NCBI RefSeq assembly: GCF_003480315.1
Contig: NZ_QUIV01000014.1
Coordinates: 51,322-86,690, forward strand
Direction of reading: 5' to 3'
Length of the DNA: 35,369 bases
DNA from: Clostridium sp. AM33-3
GTDB lineage: Bacteria; Bacillota; Clostridia; Lachnospirales; Lachnospiraceae
Shown: positions 21,497 to 29,786 of the stretch, piece after piece
How the letters are laid out: each line of letters opens with the position of its first letter
Numbering within the stretch: the first letter of the stretch is position 1
Program-made: the position numbers and the translations under genes
The notes under the pieces: generated by a model
What the model saw: the letters and a program-made list of their open reading frames with translations, nothing else
The model's database searches: none
What the model was told of the DNA's origin: nothing

Positions 21497-22024
21497 TTAT
21501 CGAATATAGTAGACGTAATCTGCTTTTCTCGGTGCTGCCTCTTTCAGCGGCGCTGCCGCATAGCCAAGCACCAGATGGCCGATGCCTTCATAATCTCCCT
21601 CAATGCCAAGACTTTTTAAAAGTTCTTTCCCCTCCTGAGTTTCAAACTCTTCCTTTGCACGATGGATCCAGCAGCTGTCCACGCCAAGATCTGCTGCAGC
21701 ATTCATAAGATTTCCCAGAACCAGAGTTCCATCATAAAGATAGGTCGGCATGGCCTTGTTTGCCAGAACGATGAGCAGCTCCTGTGCTCCGTAAAACGGA
21801 TCAAAGCTTTCATCCTTTCCCATAAACTTTGCGTTCATGACAGAAAGCTTATCCCGCAGTTCTTTATTGGTAACCGCAATGATGATCGGGGACTGTCTGC
21901 CCATGCCTGTGGCCGCATAGGTTCCTGCTTTGATAATGGCCTGCAGTTTTTCTTCTTCAATAAGCTCCGGCTTGAATGCACGGCAGCTTCTTCTTGTTTC
22001 CAGTACTTTTAATGTTTCTGACAT
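21497..22024 (-). CDS. Nitroreductase-family FMN protein
   Basis: 175 residues. The N terminus R-R-S-C-R-A-F-K (about 11-18) is the FMN phosphate-binding region of the family. The rest shows A-A-T-G-M-G-R-Q-S-P and L-M-N-A-A-A-D-L-G-V-D-S-C-W-I, and ends with the typical G-Y-A-A-A-P-L-K-E-A-A-P-R-K. Members use NAD(P)H and FMN to reduce nitro compounds, quinones or other acceptors. AGAGAGG precedes the start. Monocistronic. Confidence 0.88.
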   Translation of the reverse strand: MSETLKVLETRRSCRAFKPELIEEEKLQAIIKAGTYAATGMGRQSPIIIAVTNKELRDKLSVMNAKFMGKDESFDPFYGAQELLIVLANKAMPTYLYDGTLVLGNLMNAAADLGVDSCWIHRAKEEFETQEGKELLKSLGIEGDYEGIGHLVLGYAAAPLKEAAPRKADYVYYIR

Positions 22025-22092
22025 GTTATTTCCTCTCTTTCCGGTGCTGATTTATTCATGGCTCTTTCCTATGACTCTAAGGGAGTGACATT

Positions 22093-22662
22093 TTAACACG
22101 GTGTTCTTTCCATGCACAGGCTCATGCCCCGGCATCCGGCATAGCCAGCCAGACATCCGAGCAGCATTCCGCCCAGTACATCAGTCGGATAATGCACATA
22201 CAGATACAGCCTGGAAAACGCAATCAGAAACGCCAGTAGCAACACAGGCTTCCAAACCTTCTTTGCTGCCATCCGGCTCTCCGATACCGCAACACCAATA
22301 CTGCTGTATGCATGAAAAAACAGTGCGGATGCCGATGCAAACGCAGCGGATGTATGTCCGGACGGAAACGACCAGTCGGACGGTCTGGGAATCAGAAGCT
22401 GAATGGCCATGTTCACATCGCACGGGCGCGGTCTGGCTACAAACGGTTTTATAATTCCGTTGCACAGAATGGTGTTTATGATCAGCGCCACGGTAAGCAC
22501 AGCACCACAACGTCTCGTTTTCGGAATCAGCAGTAAGATCAGTGTAAGCATGATCCAGATTGCCCCTGCATTTCCCAGCTTTGTGATCGTACACATCACC
22601 TGGTCCCCTATTGGTGTGTGCAGCTTCTGGAGCAGATCCAGAATATCAAATTCAATTTCCAT
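22093..22662 (-). CDS. PAP2-family membrane phosphatase
   Basis: 189 residues from ATG 22662 (AGGAGGAG eight bases upstream; an upstream ATG would read through the promoter). The three phosphatase motifs are intact: K72-x6-R-P, P-S-G-H (100-103) and S-R-x5-H-x3-D (150-161). About five membrane spans. It would dephosphorylate lipid phosphates such as undecaprenyl pyrophosphate or phosphatidic acid at the outer face of the membrane. Confidence 0.88.
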   Translation of the reverse strand: MEIEFDILDLLQKLHTPIGDQVMCTITKLGNAGAIWIMLTLILLLIPKTRRCGAVLTVALIINTILCNGIIKPFVARPRPCDVNMAIQLLIPRPSDWSFPSGHTSAAFASASALFFHAYSSIGVAVSESRMAAKKVWKPVLLLAFLIAFSRLYLYVHYPTDVLGGMLLGCLAGYAGCRGMSLCMERTPC

Positions 22663-22681
22663 ATCATCATCTCCTCCTATG

Positions 22682-22710
22682 ACTATAGTCACAAGAAAGC
22701 TGCTTGTCAA
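22682..22710 (-). promoter_or_regulatory. Promoter-like sequence of the PAP2 gene
   Basis: TTGACA (22710-22705), 17-bp spacer, TATAGT (22687-22682). The -10 is only a few bases from the AGGAGGAG site, so a transcript from here would have a very short leader. Confidence 0.6.
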
Positions 22711-22744
22711 GACATCTTCTCTGCGAAGAAAATGACATATGACG

Positions 22745-22773
22745 TTTACATTTTACCAGTTCTTATCTATAAT
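22745..22773 (+). promoter_or_regulatory. Promoter of the macro-domain-like gene
   Basis: TTTACA (22745-22750), 17 bp, TATAAT (22768-22773), 56 bp before the start; back to back with the PAP2 promoter. Confidence 0.7.
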
Positions 22774-22829
22774 AAAAATAGCCTGAGACAAAAATATCTC
22801 AAATACAATCTGAAGGGACAGAAAATAAA

Positions 22830-23216
22830 ATGTTAGAAATCCAAGCTATTCAAAAATCCGCTTCCACAACGAACGGACATGTTGTATCCGATCCTGTCTT
22901 CTGTGTGATCCCGGCCTCAAAAGATCTGGATACACTGGCCGGACTTTATAAAAAAGAATTGGAAGCTGCTGCTTTCAAAGGCGCAGAAACCATATACTTT
23001 CCTTCTCTCTCCTGCAGCTCCCAGCCGCTTTTATTCCGGGCCATCAGCCAGATCTACCGTACCATCCTTGATTTCGGAGATGCAGGCGATACTTCCGTAA
23101 AAAAAGTCTGCATTGTCTGCGAAGATGATGACATCCGCAATACTTATATGGTTGTCTGGAACTTCTATTGTGCAGGAACCAAAAAGGCTCGCATGAACGA
23201 TGGCCGCTGGGACTGA
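22830..23216 (+). CDS. Small macro-domain-like protein, function uncertain
   Basis: 128 residues. A central run (L-Y-K-K-E-L-E-A-A-A-F-K-G-A-E-T-I, F-P-S-L-S) followed by a helix and a K-V-C-I-V-C-E-D strand resembles the second half of macro (ADP-ribose-binding) domains. The usual N-terminal strand with the nucleotide-binding Asn-rich loop is not evident, so ADP-ribose hydrolase activity is doubtful. A possible decayed or divergent macrodomain, or a Rossmann-like fold. Own promoter, ribosome site GAAGGGA. Confidence 0.55.
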   Translation: MLEIQAIQKSASTTNGHVVSDPVFCVIPASKDLDTLAGLYKKELEAAAFKGAETIYFPSLSCSSQPLLFRAISQIYRTILDFGDAGDTSVKKVCIVCEDDDIRNTYMVVWNFYCAGTKKARMNDGRWD

Positions 23217-23246
23217 TCCGTCCATCCTGAGCAGTTTATGAAACAC

Positions 23247-24113
23247 TTAAATAATCACCAGTAATACCGTTCCCACTGTAATAAGTAAAACGCCAACTGC
23301 CGCTTTCTTAGTCAGCCTCTCATGAAATACAAGCCAGGAAAAGGCAATCGTCACCAGCATACTGAGCTTATCAATCGGGACTACCACGCTTGCCGGTCCC
23401 TCTTGTAATGCCCGATAATAACAGAGCCATGATGCTCCCGTTGCCAATCCGGACAGACAGATAAAACCTAATTCTTCCTTCTCTATCACCTTTATCTCTT
23501 TCTGTTTTCCGGTAACAAACACCATGAGCCACGCCATAAGCAGCACTACCGTAGTACGGATTGCCGTACCGAGATTGGAATCAATCCCTTCGATTCCAAT
23601 CTTTCCCAAAATAGAAGTCAGGCTGGCAAATAGCGCTGACAGCACCGCATAGATCAGCCACCCACCGCTCTTTTCCCCGGAATCTGTTTCGATGTCTTTT
23701 TTCATTATCATCATCATGGTTCCGATTCCAATAAGCACTATAGATACTATTTTAGTCCCTGTAATTCCTTCGTGAAGAAAAATGAGTGCCAAAAGAATAG
23801 AAAGTACGGTACTGGATTTATCAATGGGTACAACCTTATTGATGTCCCCCTTCTGAAGGGCATGGAAATAGCACAGCCACGATGCGCCTGTCGCCAATCC
23901 TGACAAAACAAGAAACAAAAGCGTCCGACCATCAATCTGAGTTATCCCGCCCCATGTCCCGGTAATCAGCACCATGAGCCATGAAAACAACAATACCACC
24001 ACGGTTCGGATAGCTGTCGCCACATCCGAATCCGTTTTCTTAATTCCGCATTTTGCCAGAATTGCCGTGATTCCCGCAAAAAAGGAAGAACCTATCGCAT
24101 AAAAGATCCACAT
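23247..24113 (-). CDS. EamA/DMT-family permease
   Basis: 288 residues from ATG 24113 (GGGGGA eight bases upstream). Two homologous EamA halves of five spans each; both contain the repeat G-L-A-T-G-A-S-W-L-C-Y and an adjacent V-V/K-V-V-P-I-D-K motif. Such ten-helix proteins export or import small metabolites; substrate unknown. An upstream in-frame stretch of 57 codons is a response-regulator remnant, not part of this protein. Confidence 0.87.
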   Translation of the reverse strand: MWIFYAIGSSFFAGITAILAKCGIKKTDSDVATAIRTVVVLLFSWLMVLITGTWGGITQIDGRTLLFLVLSGLATGASWLCYFHALQKGDINKVVPIDKSSTVLSILLALIFLHEGITGTKIVSIVLIGIGTMMMIMKKDIETDSGEKSGGWLIYAVLSALFASLTSILGKIGIEGIDSNLGTAIRTTVVLLMAWLMVFVTGKQKEIKVIEKEELGFICLSGLATGASWLCYYRALQEGPASVVVPIDKLSMLVTIAFSWLVFHERLTKKAAVGVLLITVGTVLLVII

Positions 24114-24158
24114 AGTGCAATTCCCCCGTAATAATTCAGACTTGTCCGAACCGTTACA

Positions 24159-24366
24159 ATCCTCCCACTTATTCAGACGGTATCCCGCTGGCCATACTGT
24201 TTTCAAAATCTTAGGATTCTTTTTGTCATCTCCAATCCCAAGTTTTCTGATCTTATCTATGGATTCCGTCCTTACCGTAACCATAAAAATTGAAATATCA
24301 ATCTGCTCCTGTATCTCCCGGCAGTTTCATATCCGCTTTTACCTGGAACCATCAAATCAGGCAAGA
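24159..24366 (-). pseudogene. Decayed response-regulator gene
   Basis: Pieces of an OmpR-type regulator in minus orientation: D-L-M-V-P-G-K-S-G-Y-E-T, then after a one-base frameshift R-E-I-Q-E-Q-I-D-I-S-I-F-M-V-T-V-R-T-E-S-I-D-K-I, then a jump to the very C terminus of the winged helix (T-V-W-P-A-G-Y-R-L-N). The rest of the receiver end and the DNA-binding domain is deleted. The last piece runs on in frame towards the EamA gene, which explains the falsely long frame there. Confidence 0.65.
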
Positions 24367-24449
24367 GTCACTCCTATAGTACCACATTCTGCGATAAGTG
24401 CAATATCACCGGATGATAAATACTGTTCCTCCCATAACTTCTCAAATTC

Positions 24450-25022
24450 GATTTCTGATTTAATCAGTATATACATATCTCCCGTCTGAACATCTCTGTA
24501 ATTCACCTTTCCGCAGGACTCTTCCCCACAGATTTTTCTTTACTCCTGCTGTATACACTCTGCCAGCCTTAATATCTTCCATGCCTCTCTATTTCTGCAT
24601 TGAACTGTTCCTTTGCCAGAGAGCCATACGCAACAGGCTCCTCCTTACCCTTTTCTGTCGCTGGTTCATGAAATCGTTCCAGGTAGTCATCAAAATCATT
24701 ACTGAAAAGACCGGATACCAGTGTTCATATACAGGGTGAGTTTTCATGAAATTCAGAAATAGCTCCTGCTCAAGTTTCGTCAACGCTCTACGCTTTTCCG
24801 ACTGAAAACAATGTGCTTTTTTCAATTCTCTCAACACATTATCTGACGGGTTATTTCTGATGAAGTCATCATCGACAGCAATCTGTAAAACCTGATGAAG
24901 AACCGTATGTATATTATCAATCGTTGAAAGGTAATATCATCAGGTGTAAGCGGTAAATTCTTCTCCGACCATTCCGTAATAAGCTCTGGATGTACTTCTG
25001 CTAAACTGTTGTTCATAGCCAA
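24450..25022 (-). pseudogene. Fused fragments of tyrosine integrases and a zinc-ribbon protein
   Basis: Reading in minus direction: a real-looking start (AAGGAGG before ATG near 25016) gives N-N-S-L-A-E-V-H-P-E-L-I-T-E-W-S-E-K, typical of treble-clef zinc-ribbon proteins. It is cut at about 24936. Then T-I-D-N-I-H-T-V-L-H-Q-V-L-Q-I-A-V-D-D-D and R-R-A-L-T-K-L-E-Q-E-L-F correspond to the middle of a Tn916-type integrase (compare 26658-27893, T-I-N-T-V-L-R and R-R-A-L-T-V-D-Q-Q). Near 24530 a further piece, G-R-V-L-R-K-G-E-L-Q-R, matches an integrase N terminus. Remains of one or more lost mobile elements. Confidence 0.65.
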
Positions 25023-25102
25023 ACCTCAACCTCCTTTTGCTTAGAGTATATGAAGTTTTGGCTTTATCTTGTAGTTTGCGAATATCCGTATAAATAGAAA
25101 AA

Positions 25103-25139
25103 GCCCTTTGAGAAAAGGATTTCTCCTCTCTCAAAGGGC
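25103..25139 (-). terminator. Terminator of the flavodoxin-fold gene
   Basis: GCCCTTTGAGA (25103-25113) with TCTCAAAGGGC (25129-25139), perfect; on the minus strand it is followed by TTTTTC. Confidence 0.85.
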
Positions 25140-25169
25140 AACCTGACAAACTGGAATTTGGTGTGTGCT

Positions 25170-25694
25170 TTATAAATTTTTTCCGATCCACTCAAGTTCG
25201 TTCATGGAATCCTTATTTTTTTCAAGTTCATCTCTCGCTGTTGCGTAATATGATTTTTTGAAAAGCATATCCCATGAAAGATATTTTGCCATACAGTCAA
25301 ACTGCTTATCAATCAGCTCATACTGGATACTGCCTACGGGAGAACCACCTACAACAATTGTGCCAACTTTTTTGTTTTTTAACTGCAATCCACGGCAGTA
25401 GCACTTATCAATGATAAGTTTCAATTGTGCTGACATTCCCCACCAATAAACTGGTGTAGCAAAAAGAATCATATCTGCGGCAGCAATTTTATCAATTGTA
25501 GAATTTGTATCATCCTTATCGACGCATCCCTTAGAGCATTGACAGACACCACATCCCTTGCATGGTGCAATGTTGAGTTTGTCGGGTTCAATGATTTCAA
25601 TTTTATTCTTTTCTGATGCTCCTTTTATAAATGCATTGATTGCTGCCAGCGTATTTCCTTTTCTGGCACTTCCATTAATGATTACAATTTTCAT
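25170..25694 (-). CDS. Flavodoxin-fold NAD(P)H-dependent oxidoreductase
   Basis: 174 residues from ATG 25694 (GGAGG upstream; an earlier in-frame start adds 42 residues without support). N-terminal I-I-N-G-S-A-R-K-G-N-T is the FMN-binding loop. Four cysteines in C-K-G-C-G-V-C-Q-C and C-V-D lie near 48-62, as in iron-sulfur flavoprotein relatives. P-V-Y-W-W-G-M-S-A is the second flavin loop. Cytoplasmic redox enzyme with unknown acceptor. Two TGATGTAA boxes upstream may regulate it. Confidence 0.85.
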   Translation of the reverse strand: MKIVIINGSARKGNTLAAINAFIKGASEKNKIEIIEPDKLNIAPCKGCGVCQCSKGCVDKDDTNSTIDKIAAADMILFATPVYWWGMSAQLKLIIDKCYCRGLQLKNKKVGTIVVGGSPVGSIQYELIDKQFDCMAKYLSWDMLFKKSYYATARDELEKNKDSMNELEWIGKNL

Positions 25695-25821
25695 GCGTGT
25701 ATCCTCCAACTTCCGATTTGTATTTCTGTTTGTTTTAAAAATGGGCAATCCCGATTGGAATTGCCCACTCATTGCACTAATTATGCGATTTTTTCTTGCT
25801 TGTACCGATTTCTGCATCAAT

Positions 25822-25840
25822 TGATGTAAGTTTGATGTAA
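25822..25840. promoter_or_regulatory. Direct repeat of TGATGTAA, possible operator
   Basis: TGATGTAA at 25822-25829 and 25833-25840, one helical turn apart, about 130 bp upstream of the flavodoxin-fold gene; the reverse form TTACATCA recurs near 25908. The binding protein is unknown. Confidence 0.4.
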
Positions 25841-25916
25841 ATCGCTGTTTTTTTAGTTTTTTATCAAATGAAGTACGTCCCGTCTATTTGGTGAAACGGT
25901 ACATCTTTACATCATC

Positions 25917-26381
25917 TTAATAGAGCTTTGCACCTGCCGGAATGTGGTCATCAACCATCAGAAGATGAAGTTTTTCTTCTCCTTCTTCTTCGTGAATAGC
26001 ACTGAGAAGCATACCGCAAGAGTCAATACCCATCATAGCTCTCGGTGGAAGATTTGTGATAGCGATAAGAGTTTTTCCAACCAGTTCTTCAGGCTCATAA
26101 AAGCTATGAATACCACTTAAAATAGTTCTGTCTGTGCCTGTTCCGTCATCAAGAGTGAACTGTAAGAGTTTCTTTGACTTCGGTACTGCAACACACTCTT
26201 TAACCTTTACTGCACGGAAATCTGACTTGCTGAATGTGTCAAAATCAACTGCTTCCTCAAACAAAGGCTCAATCTTTACCTTAGAAAAATCAATCTTTTC
26301 AGGCTCAGCTTTCACTTCTGCAGCTGCAGGAGCTGCTTCGGAAGTCTTGGAAGCTTTCTTATCAGCATCCAGGGACTTCAT
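25917..26381 (-). pseudogene. metG: 3' fragment of methionyl-tRNA synthetase (tRNA-binding domain)
   Basis: 154 codons covering the Lys/Ala-rich linker and the C-terminal OB-fold tRNA-binding domain (S-K-S-D-F-R-A-V-K-V-K-E-C, I-L-S-G-I-H, L-P-P-R-A-M-M-G-I-D-S-C-G-M-L-L-S-A). The catalytic domain is missing. The frame is open upstream only for a few codons (K-K-F-P-T), and the ATG lacks a clear ribosome site. The break lies next to the integrase, as if an element integrated in metG and later rearrangement left this end. It might instead be expressed as a free tRNA-binding protein. Confidence 0.65.
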
Positions 26382-26417
26382 AGTCGGGAATTTTTTTGAT
26401 TGCTAAGCTAACTCTTG

Positions 26418-26481
26418 TATATCCTTGTAAACCCTTGGAAAATGGGCTTTCCCGGATTCTATATACTTGGATACTCTTGGA
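26418..26481. repeat. Imperfect 22-bp direct repeats, probable integrase arm sites
   Basis: 26418-26439 (tatatccttgtaaaccc...) and 26460-26481 (tatatacttggatactc...) agree at about 17 of 22 bases. They lie between the metG fragment and the integrase gene, where arm-type binding sites of Tn916-like integrases are expected. The GGAAA-atgggc-TTTCC stem lies between them. Confidence 0.5.
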
Positions 26482-26657
26482 CGTTTTTTTGACTTTTGTG
26501 CGTCCAAAAGATGTCATTCGCCTTAAAATACGTCTTTTTATTTTATGCATGTACTGCTGTGTCAAACACAACAATACTTAGCAAGTATAACATATTTGCC
26601 ACAGTATGAATAGGTATATTTTTCAATCTTCAAAGAGTTCAATCGCAGGACTCTTTT

Positions 26658-27893
26658 CTAAAAAATATCCATATTTTTTGATAATTTCTCAATTACTGAT
26701 TTGGTAACATCTGGGTTTGCTTCTGCATATATGTTCATGGTAGTTGATACATCAGCATGTCCCATTACCTCTTGAATTACTTTGATGTTGGTTTCATTCT
26801 CGCAAAATCTTGATGCAAACGTATGTCTAAAGATATGGCAGGAGAATCTTGGAATCATAACAGGTTCTCTCTTCTCCTTTTTAGCAGTTACCTCTTCTTC
26901 TGAATTATGTGTATCCACAATTCTCTTGATTGCCCGGTTTACTGCTGCTGGGTTATGTGGCATCCCAAATCGGTTTGTAAATACAAAATTGGTCATCCCA
27001 TCCACATTCTCAACACAAAAGCCTTCCTGCTTCTGTCTCTCATATTCTTCCTGAAGCACATCATATACCTGCTGCATCATAGGTATTCTACGATTACCAG
27101 CTTCCGTCTTTGGCAAAGATACTCTAAACTCACATTTATATGAATCATCCGCTCTCTGGTAATAGGTTAAGCTATGATTGATATCAATGATTCGATTCTC
27201 CAAATCAATATCATCCCAGCGTACTCCGATTGCTTCTCCTATTCTGCATCCAGTTCCTAACAAAAATACAAAAAATGGATACCAGTGATAAAAGAACGGA
27301 TTCTTTGCTACATACTCCATGAATTTTCTCTGCTGATCCACAGTCAACGCTCGCCTTGTTTTTCTGACACCACCATTACGCTTTTTTACTTCACAGTATG
27401 CTCCGTCTACCGGATTCTTCCTTATGATATCATCTCTGACAGCAAGCTGAAATGTAGGTCTTAATACTGTGTTAATTGTCTCAAGCGTATTAATCTGTAA
27501 TCCCTGATTATTAATCAAGTCTGTATAAAAGAACAACACGTCTGAGTATTTCACATCTCTTACTTTCTTCTTGCCAAATGTATCACGAATAAAATGATTC
27601 CATGTATACAAATAATTACTGTAAGTAGTGCTGCGCAATTCTGTTTTAGTTGATATGTACCTGTCAAACAAAAAGTTTACATCAGCCTTTCCTGCGACAT
27701 AGATATCAAGTCCATCCAACTGGTCTTTTTGTAACTGTTCTTCTCTTTCTCGAAGTTTTACCAAAGACTTTGCATAAATGGTTCTTTTCTTGCCTAATGG
27801 ATCAATATATACATATGAGTATCTTCCGTCGCCTTTTCTGTAACCCTCACCCTTTCTTAATACTCTGCCTTTACCATCTTTTCTACAAGCCAT
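26658..27893 (-). CDS. int: Tn916-like tyrosine integrase
   Basis: 411 residues. An N-terminal arm-binding domain (about 1-65, G-R-V-L-R-K-G-E-G-Y) is followed by a SAM-like core-binding domain (about 70-160) and a catalytic domain with R217 (G-C-R-I-G-E), K262, H353-x-x-R356 (H-I-F-R-H-T-F), H379 (M-G-H-A-D) and nucleophile Y389 (M-N-I-Y-A). All catalytic residues are intact, so it may be active. It lies at the left edge of the second mobile region, next to the metG fragment. The Xis-like and RHH genes follow in the usual neighbourhood. Confidence 0.93.
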   Translation of the reverse strand: MACRKDGKGRVLRKGEGYRKGDGRYSYVYIDPLGKKRTIYAKSLVKLREREEQLQKDQLDGLDIYVAGKADVNFLFDRYISTKTELRSTTYSNYLYTWNHFIRDTFGKKKVRDVKYSDVLFFYTDLINNQGLQINTLETINTVLRPTFQLAVRDDIIRKNPVDGAYCEVKKRNGGVRKTRRALTVDQQRKFMEYVAKNPFFYHWYPFFVFLLGTGCRIGEAIGVRWDDIDLENRIIDINHSLTYYQRADDSYKCEFRVSLPKTEAGNRRIPMMQQVYDVLQEEYERQKQEGFCVENVDGMTNFVFTNRFGMPHNPAAVNRAIKRIVDTHNSEEEVTAKKEKREPVMIPRFSCHIFRHTFASRFCENETNIKVIQEVMGHADVSTTMNIYAEANPDVTKSVIEKLSKNMDIF

Positions 27894-27925
27894 TATTCTC
27901 TCCTTTCCGGAGAAAAGAGCCTGTT

Positions 27926-28102
27926 CTACTGATTAGCCTGCTGCTTCATTTGTAATTCAACACCCATTCTAATCAATTGCGAAATGGATAGATTATGAGT
28001 CTCAGCATACTCAACCATTATCTGGTATTCCTCTTCTTTGAATTTAACAGTCACCTTATGATCAAAAGGTTTCTCTGCTTTTGGTCTTCCAGTTCTAGCC
28101 AT
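27926..28102 (-). CDS. Small RHH (Arc/CopG-like) DNA-binding protein
   Basis: 58 residues: M-A-R-T-G-R-P-K-A-E-K, then V-T-V-K-F-K strand and two helices (about 24-34 and 39-54), the ribbon-helix-helix pattern. GGAGG lies 7 bp before the ATG. Proteins of this kind, with a G-R-P-K N terminus, are common in integrative elements and may control excision or mobilisation. It lies directly upstream of int. Confidence 0.75.
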   Translation of the reverse strand: MARTGRPKAEKPFDHKVTVKFKEEEYQIMVEYAETHNLSISQLIRMGVELQMKQQANQ

Positions 28103-28236
28103 CTGTATGCCTCCTTCATATCTTAATCATATTATACTTTTGGTCTGACCGAAAGTCAATACATTTTTTCTCTTTTGGCTCATTTTTCTCCATACTTGTT
28201 TGTATTTCTTCTATACTAATGCGTCATTTCTCATAA

Positions 28237-28449
28237 TTACTTATAAAACTCGTCATCTACAATGTGGAAAGTTTCAAGATATTCGTCAATAATATCCAGA
28301 TTAACCAACACCAGCTGATTCACTTTATAACATGCCTTTGCATCCTTCGCTAACTGCATAAACTTTGACACACTCATTGAATACATCTCTGCTCCTTCTG
28401 AATATCTAACAAATCTTTTATTATTAGTCTTTTTAGTTCTGCTGTCCAT
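28237..28449 (-). CDS. xis: Xis-like excisionase (DUF6462 type)
   Basis: 70 residues. R-F-V-R-Y-S-E-G-A-E-M-Y-S-M-S-V-S-K-F-M-Q-L-A-K-D-A is a winged-helix excisionase pattern as in small Tn916 Xis-related proteins, ending with I-I-D-E-Y-L-E-T-F. It overlaps the end of the MazF gene by 17 nt. It would bend DNA for integrase-mediated excision. Confidence 0.75.
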   Translation of the reverse strand: MDSRTKKTNNKRFVRYSEGAEMYSMSVSKFMQLAKDAKACYKVNQLVLVNLDIIDEYLETFHIVDDEFYK

Positions 28450-28870
28450 TTGCTAACTCCTCCATTACCATTTTGCGAGCTACAGGTAACAGATCAAACT
28501 GTCGTATCAATGCTCTGTCTATTTCTTCTCTCACGCCTGAATCCTCAATGACAGTTCCACTTTTTGCTCTAATGCAGCCTTTTGAAATTGTCTGTGCATC
28601 TTCAGGCATAAAATCAGAGATCTTACTTAATCCAAATCCACTCACATCCTTCGGATTTAAAATCACATGTACCGGAATATCCTTTAACTTACTGCTCAAA
28701 GGGACTACTGACACCTGCGGTGCACCATCATGATTGCTTGCATCACATGAAATAATTATTCCTGGTCTGATTCCGCCCTGAATGCCATGTGGGTTTTTCC
28801 CAAAATCCGCATACACGACATCAAATTTATTATATTTACCATACTTTCTTTTTTCTGTTCGTCTGCTCAT
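28433..28870 (-). CDS. MazF/PemK-family endoribonuclease toxin
   Basis: 145 residues. V-V-Y-A-D-F-G-K-N-P and G-G-I-R-P-G-I-I-I-S-C-D form the N-terminal strand set, with V-V-P-L-S-S-K and I-R-A-K-S-G-T-V further on. These are the sequence marks of MazF-like RNases. No typical MazE-like antitoxin is next to it; the overlapping Xis-like protein and the 123-residue neighbour are the only partners nearby. Related solitary MazF-like genes are common in such elements. Confidence 0.82.
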   Translation of the reverse strand: MSRRTEKRKYGKYNKFDVVYADFGKNPHGIQGGIRPGIIISCDASNHDGAPQVSVVPLSSKLKDIPVHVILNPKDVSGFGLSKISDFMPEDAQTISKGCIRAKSGTVIEDSGVREEIDRALIRQFDLLPVARKMVMEELANGQQN

Positions 28871-28872
28871 AT

Positions 28873-29244
28873 CTATGCTCCCTTCTTGATGTGCATATCC
28901 AATCTGCCCTCATCTACAGTCACCACAATGCCGCCTGCTTCAATAACCAGTCCTACCTTAAAATAAGCATCTGCGACACTGCTGGATATAGCTGCCATAT
29001 TCGCAACAACTACTCCACTGATTTGCTTTTTGCGGATCATATTCACAATCTGATTCCACTGGCGATCAACATCACTCTGCGAAAAGCCATTGCGTCTCAT
29101 CTTTCCAACGATTGAATATTCTTTTCTCTTTACAAATTCATGTATATATTTGCTCTGCTTGTCTTCAAGCATATTTACTTTTTCTAGTGGAGCCTGCACT
29201 GAAAGATATTCTATGCAATCCATCTTTTTAATCTTTCTTCTCAT
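28873..29244 (-). CDS. Resolvase-like domain protein, probably non-catalytic
   Basis: 123 residues. I-E-Y-L-S-V-Q-A-P-L-E-K-V and later G-V-V-V-A-N-M-A-A-I-S-S-S, V-I-E-A-G-G-I-V-V-T-V-D-E-G-R-L follow the fold of the serine recombinase catalytic domain, but there is no DNA-binding domain. Only S14 could be the nucleophile, in an odd context (no V-R-V-S). A regulator or a domesticated recombinase remnant. Two bases separate it from the MazF gene. Confidence 0.6.
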   Translation of the reverse strand: MRRKIKKMDCIEYLSVQAPLEKVNMLEDKQSKYIHEFVKRKEYSIVGKMRRNGFSQSDVDRQWNQIVNMIRKKQISGVVVANMAAISSSVADAYFKVGLVIEAGGIVVTVDEGRLDMHIKKGA

Positions 29245-29254
29245 TTTCTGCCTC

Positions 29255-29575
29255 CTATGCTGACTTCAAAGCCTGCTCTATCATAAAATCAAATGTCTTT
29301 TTCAAATAATCCTGCTTATCTGCAGGTAACTGCTTAAGTCTCGAATCTAATGAATCCGGTGTACATTCTATTGCAAGTAAGGTATTTGCATCTGTTTCAT
29401 AAACTTCCATAAGCATATACAGGTTTTTCATGCTCAAGTTTCTTCCTCCTTGCTCCACCTGTCCAAGCGTCGAAACACTTATTCCGGTTTTAGCGGCAAC
29501 CTCTTCAATGAGAAGTCCTTTGTCCTTACGGATATCACGAATCACCGGACCAATTTTATATCCTTCATATTTCAT
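29255..29575 (-). CDS. XRE-family transcriptional regulator
   Basis: 106 residues from ATG 29575 (GGAGGG seven bases upstream). HTH at about 7-60 (L-L-I-E-E-V-A-A-K-T-G-I-S-V-S-T-L-G-Q-V-E-Q-G), then a helical tail. It overlaps the stop of the upstream gene. Part of a run of small regulators in the element. Confidence 0.85.
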   Translation of the reverse strand: MKYEGYKIGPVIRDIRKDKGLLIEEVAAKTGISVSTLGQVEQGGRNLSMKNLYMLMEVYETDANTLLAIECTPDSLDSRLKQLPADKQDYLKKTFDFMIEQALKSA

Positions 29576-29786
29576 CGTCGTACCCTCCATTGTCCCGTGC
29601 CATTTCTCTAAGCATCTCTACCGCCGCATCTTCTGTTTCATACTGACCAAGCCACTTCCCACTTGAATCATGTACAACTGTTCCGAATGCAGTCTGTGTA
29701 AATCTGCAATCCTTCACAGCCGGGACTTGTTTGTCCCGACCGGAATGATTTTCTGTTGTCGATCTACCAAAGGACTCCGTTAGCAT
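29565..29786 (-). CDS. Small hypothetical protein
   Basis: 73 residues. The middle C-R-F-T-Q-T-A-F-G-T-V-V-H-D-S-S-G-K-W-L-G-Q-Y has beta-hairpin character and the tail is acidic. The start overlaps the stop of the resolvase-like gene (AGAGGAC site in that gene's end) and the stop overlaps the XRE start, consistent with a coupled operon. No family recognised. Confidence 0.6.
   Translation of the reverse strand: MLTESFGRSTTENHSGRDKQVPAVKDCRFTQTAFGTVVHDSSGKWLGQYETEDAAVEMLREMARDNGGYDDEI

Noticed and set aside
23247..24284. EamA permease with a 57-residue N-terminal extension
   Set aside because: The extension is the remnant of a response regulator; a good ribosome site lies before the ATG at 24113.
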